NCBI GenBank assembly: GCA_038049695.1
Contig: CP142451.1
Coordinates: 30,302,001-30,366,000 of the forward strand
Source of the DNA: Cinnamomum chago
Lineage: Eukaryota > Streptophyta > Magnoliopsida > Laurales > Lauraceae
Reading direction: 5' to 3'
Length of the DNA: 64,000 nt
Within the stretch, counting starts at the first letter, position 1, and every line of letters starts with the position of its first letter. Made by a program: the position numbers and the translations under genes. This document shows, piece after piece, positions 55,898-64,000 of the stretch. The notes under the pieces were generated by a model. The model worked only from the letters and a program-made list of their open reading frames with translations, was not told the origin of the DNA and did no database searches.

Positions 55898-58153
55898 TTA
55901 AAAAAAAACAACATTCCGAGAGGTACGGAAACGACGAATGCGAGGATCATAACAAAGGAACCCTTTCTGGAAGGGTGCATAACCTAAAAACACACACTGA
56001 GCTGATTGTGCGGTTAGTTTTGTTCGCTCAGAAGGAGGCAAGTGCACAAAGCAAGTGGAGCCAAAAACATGAAGATCATCGTAGGATGGAGAGGTCTTGT
56101 ACAATCGGTAATATGGGCTTTGATTCTCAATGGAGGTGGATGGCATGCGATTGATAAGATGAGCTGCTGTAGCCAATGCCTCAACCCAAAATCGGGTAGG
56201 AACCGATGATTCAAGAAGAAGGGAACGAGTGACATCAAGGAGATGTCTATTTTTCCTTTCAGCAATTCCATTCTGCTGTGGAGTATAAGGACAAGTTCTT
56301 TGAGAAATAATGCCTTTGTGTTGTAAAAACCGTTGAAAATCTGAGGACACATATTCCCCTCCTGAGTCAGACCGCAAGATTTTAATGCAGGTGGAAAATT
56401 GATTCTCAACATAAGCTAAAAAAATTTTAAAAACATTAAAAACATCAGATTTTGAATGCAGAAAGTAGACCCATGTGAACCGACTGAAATCATCAATAAA
56501 AGTCACAAAATATTTATAGTGGGCGTGGGAAAGAGCTGGAGCAATTCCCCATACATCACTATGAACTAAATCAAAAGCCTGAGTGGTGAGTGAAGTGGAA
56601 TGAGGAAACGGAAGAGTCTTGCTCTTTCCCAATTTACAAGTAGCACAATCAAAAGGCACACAAGAAGATAAACCAATAGATGTATTTAATAAACCAGAAT
56701 TTAACATAAGGGACAAAGCCTTGGAATTAGGATGTCCGAGTCGATTATGCCACAATCGGCAATTATCTCGAAGAGAAAAACAAAACACATTATTGTCAAA
56801 TTGATTCCTAGAAATTTTAGAAAAATCCAGCGGAAACAAGCGTCCACACTTAGGCCCCCTCGCGATCTCCTTCCCGGACATCTGGTCCTGCACAACACAA
56901 CCAGAAGAAGAAAAAGAGATGTTACATTGATTTTCAACAAGCTGCCCGACTGACAAAAGGTTGGAAGTTAAATTGGGACACAGATAAACATTTTTCAATG
57001 GAATGGGACCAGGGATGTCACCGACAGCAGTAATGGGGATATGGCCCCCGTTAGCAGTTTGTATTTGAAGAGGGCCATTGTAGCTTTGCACATTGGAGAG
57101 TGGTGCACTGGAAAATGTCATATGATTAGACGCCCCGGAATCAAGAAACCAAGTAGAAGATGGAGGGGATATACCTGAGAGACCAAAAGCAGAAAGGGCA
57201 TTGACAATCATCTGTTGAACCAATTCAGGAGTGAGAGAGGATGAGGGCCCAGGCTGTGAGGGTGCAGATGTAGGAGCAGGTAGATCCGAAGAAGCAACAT
57301 ACGCAAGCGGAGGCTGATATTGTGGAGTTTGAGACTGTGGACGTTGTGGGCGGCGGCGACATTCAGAGATGATATGTCCCGACTTCTTACAGTAACTGCA
57401 GACCTTCTGTTTGCATTGAGTTGCAATGTGCCCAAATTTTTGACAACTGTAACACTGTGTTTTGCTCAAGTCTCGAGGCGGAGGCTGAGAAGCCTTATTA
57501 GCCGAGAACGCGACTGAATAGGTTTCCGTCTTTTGTTGGGCTATATGAGCGGAGGTCGCAAGGCGCTGTTCTTCGCGTAGGAGCTCATTCAAGCATACAT
57601 CTAAGGAAGGTAATGGCATCCGATTCATCAGAGCAGATCGGACACTTTCATATTCATTGCGCAGTTTCATCAAAAACTGATCCCTGTGACTAGAGGCCTG
57701 AAGATCTTGAATCACCGTCAACACATTGTCAGCCACATCCGCATACTTAATACTATCGTATTCCGACCACAGTGTAAGGAATCCGGAATAGTAGTCTTGT
57801 ACCGACAAGGTCCCTTGTGCATACTCAGCAATTGCACATTCAAGATGAAATTGACGTGCAGAGTTATCTTGATGATATACTTTCTTCAAATACTCCCACA
57901 TGGCTTTAGAGGTCGAGTACGGCTTGAGATTCATTATCAAATGAGGCTCGACAGATCCCAGAATCCAGGATTTGATTTTGGCATCTTTAGTAAGCCAGGC
58001 GGATATCTTCTTCTCATCTTCCTTGGGTGTTGGGTCAGATCCAGAAATATAACCCCATAATTCCTTAGCCTCAAGGTAAATCTGGAACTGAAACGACCAG
58101 GCGGGATAATTTTTTCCCGTGAATCGGATCAAGGTAACCTCAGATTTTTCCAT
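55898..58153 (-). pseudogene. Copia E2 gag - protease - integrase, ends at TAA
   Basis: The ATG at 58153 starts MEKSEVTLIRFTGKNYPAW; the frame is open further upstream to 58366 but the family start is this Met. Domains: gag; zinc knuckles CYSCQKFGHIATQC and CSYCKKSGHIISEC; protease TWFLDSGASNHMTF; GAG-pre-integrase LWHNRLGHPNSKA; integrase TFIDDFSRFTWVY, DSGGEYVS and TPQQNGIAERKN with intact DDE residues; and the C-terminal NVVFF. It stops at TAA 55898-55900 after a run of nine T, where B and D have Glu. The downstream RT is in the same frame. With the LTRs almost identical this is the most recent insertion in the window. Confidence 0.94.
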
Positions 58154-58891
58154 CTTCAAACTTGATTGCAAAGAAAATCCAATAACAGTGAAGAGATGAA
58201 AGCTAAATTTGTGATAACAACTGTGCTTGTGTGAAGAAATCAAGATCCGATCAATCAGAGATGATAAAAAATCAAAACAGAACATAAAAGGGCAAAAAAA
58301 CACCCCAGACGACCTTGATTTTGGCTGCTGATCTTCTATGTGGGCCCCACGGATAGATCTGGACAATGATCAGAGCCCTGATCTGAAGAAGTCCAGTAAT
58401 TTGCTTCCTACTAGAGAAAGAATGATCCAATTCTGCTGAGAATCCAAGAGATTGGACGGTCTTGATGAAAACAGTATTGAAAACTGAAAAATCTCGAGAA
58501 TGAGAAAAAATCCAATCTGGAGGTGCTGAAAAATCCTGAAAAAATCGCCAATATTCTTAGGAATACCAGTCGACCAGTGTGGGATGGTTTCTGGAAGTTG
58601 ATCTGATGATCTATGGTGGGCCACGCAAAGGATGGATCTACTGACGTCGCTGGAAGTCGCTGGAAGTCGCTGGAGTTGCTGGAGTTGCTCGGATGATCAT
58701 AAAATCTTGGAAAAATCACCAAAAAGTTGGATAAATCTAGTCGACCAGGATGGAAGGGATTTCCAGAGAGGTTGATGACGATCTGAAGTGGGCCACGTCT
58801 TGATCTGAGATGATCTGTGATGATCTGTGATGATCAAGTATGATAGCTTATTCCCTAGATACTATGCAAGATAAAAACAAGGTTTTCTTGT
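58154..58891 (-). other. Copia E2 5' leader
   Basis: About 740 bp with TGATCATCTCAGATCA-type words, GTGGGGCCCACAT, GACCGTCCAAT, CTGGTCGACTGG, GTGGCCCACCAT and a triple GGAAGTCGCT tandem near 58648-58680. Confidence 0.75.
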
Positions 58892-58903
58892 GCTCTGATA
58901 CCA

Positions 58904-59186
58904 TGACAAGCTCAAGATAACTCACGGATGGAACTCTGAAATAGCATAAAGCTATGAAATTGTATTATTCTTCTTCCCTTTCTTTGGAGAACCAGCCTCA
59001 ATATATAGAGCATTACAAGCCTAAAAACAAGGCTCTAAGTTAGGAAACTAATCTAATTAGGAAACTAATCTAATTACAACAAGGTAATTACAGAAATATG
59101 TACAACTGTGTGATCTTTGACCTAATCAACCACGTGAGACAGTCATGCTGGACTGGATCTAAAATGGGCCTTGGGCCTATTTAACA
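58904..59186 (-). repeat. 5' LTR of Copia E2
   Basis: 283 bp, one mismatch to the 3' LTR. A TATA-like CTCTATATATTGAGG lies on the minus strand. Confidence 0.96.
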
Positions 59187-59191
59187 AGAGG

Positions 59192-59862
59192 TAGGTCCCC
59201 AGACATCAGAATGCGCCAAATCGAAAGGAGCATTAGTAAAAGAAATGCTTTTATTATAAGGGAATGCATGTTGTTTACCAAATTGGCAACCAAAACAAGA
59301 AGAAATGTCCGAGACAAATGTTTCCAAATACACCATTGATAAATAATAACTTCATTTTATTCAAAGATAAATGGCCTAGACGAGAGTGCCAAAGGGCAAA
59401 GGGTGATGTAGATGAAACGAGTACGGCAGGGGATATGTTGGATGATGGAAGATGCAACGAGTGGAGATAGTAAAGTCCTCCTGACCTAAAGCCAGTCCCA
59501 ATCTGTCTCCCGGTGCGCGGATCCTGCACAGAACAACCAATAGAAGAAAATGAGACAAGAAATCCAGAAGAAGTCAATTGACTAACAGAGATTAAGTTGA
59601 TAGACAGGTGAGGAACACACAAAACATTAGTGAGAGAGATCAACTTATTTGAAACGGAGCCAATAAGGGAGACTGGTAGAGGAGTGGCATTAGCTGTATG
59701 GATGGTGAGAGAGCTAGCAAGGGTATAACAATTATGAAGTTTGGAAACATCATTTGTCATATGATGGAATGCACTAGAATAAAAAATCCATGTAGTATCA
59801 AGAGTACTTGACAGACCGGAAATGGTCATGGCAGAACCAGAGGCTGAGGGGGTAGTGGTCAT
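59192..59862 (-). pseudogene. Copia A protease and GAG-pre-integrase
   Basis: The minus strand reads TTWIFYSSAFHHMTNDVSKL, where the Copia aspartic protease should have W-x-F/L-D-S-G-A: the catalytic Asp is now Tyr and the Gly is Ser. LTNVLCVPHLSINLISVSQL, SGFLVSFSSIGCSVQD, then LWHSRLGHLSLNKM (zinc-binding His of pre-integrase) and the start of integrase up to the Copia E2 insertion follow. A frameshift lies near 59300. The protease is therefore inactive by active-site loss as well as by breaks. Confidence 0.88.
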
Positions 59863-59874
59863 CTAAGAAGCAGA

Positions 59875-60834
59875 ACCAGTGGAGGAAGCTAAAAATAACT
59901 GTTGCATGCGCTCATCAACCATAGCCTGAAGCTGAGATGTAAGATCCATTTGCAGAGGCACAAAAGTATCATCTTCAGTAACATTGGCCGCATAGGGTCA
60001 CTGTGGACAAGATTGCATAGGACCACGATTGGGTTGTTGACCAGAGTGTTTGGTCTTATTGTTTGGCCTTTGAGGTCTGGTTGGGTAGTCCCGTTTCTAG
60101 TGTCCTTTCTTCTTACAATAATTGCAAAAGTCATTGGTACCAAATGGAAAAGAGCGAGCATTTTGTGGGGTACTAACATTTGCTGACAGTACATGTGTGG
60201 GTTCCACATGTTTCTTCCTTGTAAGAGAAAGCTGAGTTTGTTCTTCAGCCAGAAGTTCCGAGAGTGCTTCATCAACGAAAGGCAGTGGTGACCGATGTAA
60301 TAACTGACCAAGAACATGTTCAAAATATGGGCGGAGGGCCATAAGAAACTGAACCAGGCGAGTCTGCTGCCGATAGACTTCAAAGGTGTGAGCATCATCA
60401 GTTGTTTTAAAAGTGGGTTCCATTAGAGCCAGTTGATCCCATAAGGCAGTCATTTTGATGAAGAAATCATGAATGGAGTCAGTTCCTTGGTCTGCAGTTT
60501 TGATTTCCCATTCTAACTGATATCGGGGAGTAGCATTAGACTGAGTATACAATCTGGCTAAATAATCCCAAGCAGACTTAGGATAATTGAATTTAGGTAA
60601 TTGGTTCCCAATAGATGGGCTGGCCGAATTGGCAATCCAAGAATTGATTTTCCCGACGGAAGCTTCCCATTCCTCAAAAGTAGCATCCTTACTATCTGGT
60701 GTAGGGATCTGCTGAGCAACATATTTTCACAACTTTTGACCTATTAGGAAATTTTGCATGAGATGGGACCAATAGGGATAATTTGTGCCACCAAGTTGGA
60801 CAGTAATACCCGAAATAGTTCTATCAGAAGACAT
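59875..60834 (-). pseudogene. Copia A gag
   Basis: The ATG at 60834 starts MSSDRTISGITVQLGGTNY. TGA near 60727 replaces the Trp of the LW motif. NSWIANSASPSIGNQLPKF, then YQLEWEIKTADQGTDSIHDF, FLMALRPYFEHVLGQLL and a single zinc knuckle NYCKKKGH with degenerate Cys follow. The last part shifts frame near 60110. It is a different gag lineage from B-F (QSNATPRYQLEWEI style), which matches the more divergent RT of A. Confidence 0.85.
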
Positions 60835-61484
60835 TGGCGCAAGACAAAGAGCTCACAAACAGAATATATGCGAAATCCAGGCCCAAAGCCAATTCAGAAT
60901 TGAAATCCAGCCACAATAACTAAACAGATCTTGAAAAATTCCAATAAATAGGTCCAGGTCACTTGAAATTGAGCGCAGATGAGTGCTATGGGCCCCACTG
61001 AATGATCAGATGACAGATCACAGGCACAGGGAGCAATATGATCTAAAAAATCCCAGAAAAGGGGCAAGGCGACCTTGAATCTGGGCACAGATCTGATATG
61101 TGGGCTCCACTGGATGATCAGGGGGATGATCAGATCACACAGTGATCTCTGCCTCAAAAATCCCAAACTCCTCCAAGTGGAATAATGAAGAAAGCTTGGG
61201 AAACCAAAATTTTGAACGGTCTTGATGAAAACTATTTGCACAAAGGAGACAAGTGCAGATTGGAGAGAATGGCCTACCTCAGATGATCAGAAAATCTCGA
61301 AAAAATGTGCAGAACTCCTAGGATAAATGGACGACCAGAATGGGGAGATTTCTCTGATGCAGAATGATCATCAACAGATGGGCCACCTTTGATCACAGTA
61401 GTGCAGTGCTTCTCACAGCCGAATACAGTATTCTCCTATCAGTTAATCAGGGCTCCTCTTATGCTTGAATGAACAGATCGATGG
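60835..61484 (-). other. Copia A 5' leader
   Basis: About 650 bp with TGATCAT words, GTGGGGCCCATAG, GACCGTTCAAAATT, CATCTGAGGTAGGCC and TGGTCGTCC. The same leader vocabulary as in B-F. Confidence 0.7.
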
Positions 61485-61496
61485 GCTCTGATACCA

Positions 61497-61775
61497 TGTA
61501 AGAAGATTCAGAACTAACCAGAAGCATACAAGAAGCTAACCAGAAGCATACAAGAGAGAGAAGTATTGCAAGAGAATTTTTCATATGTTTGTATTGACGA
61601 TGGATCCTTATATAACACAGTATTGCCTAGATTAGTGGATCTAATTACAGGATTACAGATATTGTTAAGGTAACTAGTATCTATTGACAACTCATACAAT
61701 CTGTTGATTTGTGGGCTGACCCAATTCATGGGTTGTGGGCTGACCCATTAGGTTGAGCTGACCTTTATCTTTACA
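61497..61775 (-). repeat. 5' LTR of Copia A
   Basis: 279 bp, TGTAAAGATAAAGGTC to AATCTTCTTACA on the minus strand. The TATA box TTATATAAGG lies at 61605-61614, the site that Copia B hit in the other LTR. A tandem AAGCTAACCAGAAGCATAC unit is doubled near 61525-61555. Confidence 0.94.
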
Positions 61776-62617
61776 CATCTGACTTTTATGCATGTTAAAG
61801 ACCTGACCTGCAATGTTTTGGTATCTGACCAGCAAGTTCTTGATGGCTAGAAGGCTTAATTTTCTTGCTCTAGTAAATAGTAGGATATCATCTGCATAAA
61901 ACAAATGACAGGGAGTATTTGGTAACTGTAGAGACAGACTGGATGGTACCCATCCAAAGGAGTTTTTGTAAGTGCATGCAAGCCCAGGAGTTCCTCTACC
62001 AAAATAAAGAGGTAAGGAGACGGGGTCTCCTTGTCTTAGGCCACAGGAAGAAGCAAAAAAGCCTTGAGGGATTCTGTTGACAAGCACCGAACCACGACTA
62101 GTGCATATGCATTCCTTGATAAGGGAGAAGAAGGAGTCATCAAATATGAAGAATTTTAGGGTGTTAAAAAGAGAAAATCCCAATTCAATTTATCAAAGGC
62201 CTTGGTAGTGTCTAACTTCAAGCATAATTGACCCATCTTTGATTTTTGAATTCAACTTTTGATACAATTCATGGCCCATAGCAATATGATGGTGGATGGA
62301 CCTACCTTTAATGAAGGCCACTTGATGGGAGGAAATAAGAGGGGAGGAGTTTAGATAGTCTATTGGCTAGGATTTTGGAGAGAATTTTGTAAGTGAAGTT
62401 GAGGAGACTAATTGGCCCGAAGTTCGAAAAGGTGGAGGGAGATGAGATTTTGGGAATGAGAGCGATGAAATAGGCATTGAAGGGTCTATAAAGTTTACCA
62501 AACTTCAAAAAATGTTGGATTGCTTGGGTGGCAGAGTTACCTGTGATCTCCCAAGTGGCTGAGAAAAAAGCGCCGGTAAATCCATCCGGGCCTGGAGAGC
62601 TGCTTCGCTTTAGAGAG
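61776..62617 (-). pseudogene. LINE G reverse transcriptase core
   Basis: The minus strand reads SLKRSSSPGPDGFTGAFF, FIALIPKISSPSTFSNF.PISLLN, ILANRLSKLLP, then after a frameshift SVLVNRIPQGFFASSCGLRQGDP and the catalytic block FYADDILLFTRA. FYADD carries the two metal-binding Asp residues of LINE RT. Frameshifts occur near 62300 and 62190. It begins abruptly at 62617, where the 5' truncation joins the target duplication. The ORF continues beyond Copia A at 34462. Confidence 0.85.
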
Positions 62618-62626
62618 ATGGTCATT

Positions 62627-63711
62627 GGACCTTGGGGTTTGCACCGACGTATGAACTATATATATATGTATATTATAAATGTGTTTCCTTCTGCTAACAG
62701 TACCTCTTATGCAAGTCGTAAGAGGTACAAATTTAGGCCCCCTTTTGGCCATTTTGGTGCATTCCAATGATGGGCGGGCAGTGTGATGGAAAGGTCTCAA
62801 TTTGGGAAAAAGAAACATCCCAATCAATGCTTAATGGTTTCTTTAGTTACATTTTTATGAAATTCAATCCAACGATGGGTGTAACAATAATTAGTGTGCT
62901 TTTTTTTTTTTTTTTGGGTGGTGTGGTGTTTTGTGGGGGGGGGGGGGTGATTGGGTTGATGATGGGTGGGTCCCACGTGGTTCTAAAATTGTTACCTTTA
63001 ACGCAATTCGTGAGAGGTTTTTGTTTCTCTTGGCCTATGTAAACCATGTATGTGTCTGTGCATGCTTGTGTGTTTATGTAATTGAGAAAGAGAGTTTTAT
63101 TTTGGTGAGAACCATCCACGCATAACACCATGTGAACTTGCCTATGGGACCCACCTGGAGCCATGCCATTCATGGGGAAGGTGGGGATGGAAAGGTTTCA
63201 ATGATACATAATATCAACCCCATTTGATCATCCTAACTCCTTGATCTGTGACCCTCAAGTTTATTGGTTTGAGAAGGCATCTTCTTTTGTTTGTTTATTT
63301 ATTTAGATTTCAATCTACAGTGACTAATAGTAAGGATCGAGGGATTGAGGAAGATGTTGAACATAGGATAAAAGCAAGATGGTTGAAGTAGAGATTTGCT
63401 TTTAGAGTTCTTTGTGATTGGTGCATGCTAACAATATTGAAGAGAATTTTACAGGGCAGCAATTAGACCAGTTGTGAGTTGTGACCTATGGAGCTTTGGC
63501 CAATCAAAAAGTAACACATGCAGAAAATGAGTGTAGGAGAGATGAGATATGTGGTGATACTAGATAAGATTAAATAAGAAATGGGCGCTTTCGAGCATAG
63601 TTGTTAATTCCATTCCATTCCCGCTAATTCTGGCCGGAGTGTGCCGGATTTAGCTTGGGGCAGAATGGAACACCACCCAAAAACTTTCCGGGCTGTTCCA
63701 GCCAGGTCCGG
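62627..63711. other. Flank to the right of LINE G, no gene
   Basis: Contains T and G runs (16 T near 62901, 14 G near 62935), and a GTGGGTCCCACGTGG..GTGAGAGGT segment (62960-63020) resembling GGGTGCCCCACGTGG..ATGAGAGGT at 32745-32812 in the same orientation. Without ORF. CATTCCATTCC and GGCCGG words near 63615-63710 may be the end of another TIR element. Confidence 0.5.
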
Positions 63712-63790
63712 CCATCCTTACGCACAGTAGTACATTGTATTCTTAGATACATTCATGGGACCCTTGATCGAGCCCTTTTTTACTATAATT
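63712..63790 (+). pseudogene. Short Copia RT-RNase H scrap
   Basis: A + frame reads LRTVVHCILRYIHGTLDRAL then FYY, the conserved Copia block between RT and RNase H (HW.AVLRILRYI.GTLDRGL in active elements). No LTR or other domain was seen around it, so it is a small remnant. The similarity is about 20 residues, enough to name the family but not more. Confidence 0.6.
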
Positions 63791-64000
63791 TCTCTATTGC
63801 AACTTTGAGCTTATGTCATTATGAAAGTTCTCAAACAGCAATTGAAAATGTCATTCCAAATTCTAGAATTTGAAGAATGGGCCTTTTTTTGTCATTTCAC
63901 AAGCATCAGACATTTGCTTCTTTTAAGATTCCTCAAATTAAGGGCATTTGTATGGTTTTACTTTTATCAAATTCCCAACAGGCTAATATACCTATCTGAA

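Larger units (their letters stand above)
53775..59186 (-). mobile_element. Copia LTR retrotransposon E2, complete, youngest
   Basis: TSD agagg (53770-53774 and 59187-59191). LTRs are 283 bp (53775-54057, 58904-59186) with a single difference (T/C near 54020/59149). Primer-binding site 58892-58903 is perfect (complement TGGTATCAGAGC). Purine tract 54058-54066. It is 5412 bp with only one break in the polyprotein. Confidence 0.97.
34463..61775 (-). mobile_element. Copia LTR retrotransposon A, complete but heavily nested
   Basis: TSD catct (34458-34462 and 61776-61780). 5' LTR 61497-61775, primer-binding site 61485-61496 (complement TGGTATCAGAGC), gag 60834 downward, purine tract 40150-40158, 3' LTR in two parts (34463-34557, 39996-40149). 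It is split by Copia B in the 3' LTR, LINE H in RNase H and Copia E2 in integrase. It belongs to the same family as 1-1960. Confidence 0.93.
32918..62617 (-). mobile_element. LINE G (L1-type), 5'-truncated, split by Copia A
   Basis: Imperfect 9-bp TSDs gatagtcat (32909-32917) and gatggtcat (62618-62626) flank it. The 3' end has a short A tail (T run 32918-32922 on +). LINE sequence resumes across Copia A at the TSD catct: 61781 onward encodes RT up to NMHKSQM, and 34462 downward continues the ORF. Only the RT middle and C-terminal part survive. The 5' end stops inside the finger domain. Confidence 0.85.
32808..62715. mobile_element. Small foldback MITE split by LINE G
   Basis: The left part GAGAGGTACCCCTTAGCAGAA (near 32803) and the reverse strand of the right part (AAGAGGTACTGTTAGCAGAAGG, near 62680-62712) are inverted repeats. 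Another hairpin GTACCTCTTA..TAAGAGGTAC lies at 62700-62728. LINE G sits between them. Borders are approximate. Confidence 0.4.

Noticed and set aside
58154-58366. N-terminal extension of the E2 gag frame upstream of 58153
   Set aside because: Not conserved in E1, D or B; the shared start is the Met of MEKSEV/MDKSEI.

Overview
This is nuclear DNA of a flowering plant (species not determined). It is AT-rich and introns have GT-AG borders. Two exons of a plant-type GH20 beta-N-acetylhexosaminidase are visible on the + strand (5381-5481, 6239-6298). Almost everything else is mobile DNA: Ty1/Copia LTR retrotransposons, L1-type LINEs, hAT-like DNA transposons and MITEs, stacked inside one another. 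No tRNA, rRNA or CRISPR was recognised, and no complete host gene.

Layout. 1-1960 is the 3' half of a Copia element (family A'). 2007-3904 is a hAT-type element with a BED zinc-finger exon. 3913-4480 is an antisense Copia relic. 5381-6298 holds the hexosaminidase exons, and no further exon was seen to the right. The right-hand intron or flank holds a MITE (6485-6844), a solo LTR (8500-9328) in a decayed TIR element, and a GGGCC-rich element whose small foldback MITE was split by Copia C (11124-22008). Copia C is itself split by Copia D (15888-21305). An Ac-like hAT element K (23183-32718) contains Copia E1 (26476-32211) and a LINE scrap. An antisense LINE G (32918-62617) contains Copia A (34463-61775). 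Copia A carries Copia B in one LTR (34558-39990), a sense LINE H (40546-51646) and Copia E2 (53775-59186). LINE H is broken by a hAT element carrying cyclin D exons (41982-45201), a MITE-like hAT (46300-47276) and the internally deleted Copia F (48055-51360). Most borders are supported by target-site duplications (TSDs) and by protein or LTR reading that resumes across the insertion, so the order of events can be read: LINE G, then A, then LINE H, then the hAT, MITE and F.

No full-length Copia has an uninterrupted polyprotein. E2 is closest: its two LTRs differ at one base and a single in-frame TAA splits its polyprotein. E1 has TAA at the same codon. The most unusual object is the 3.2 kb hAT at 41982-45201. 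It carries five consecutive exons of a D-type cyclin gene with introns still present, a case of host-gene capture. The Copia families also share recognisable 5' leader modules although their LTRs differ.

Coordinates of TSDs, LTRs and splice sites were read base by base. Element ages are only relative, from LTR mismatches counted by eye.
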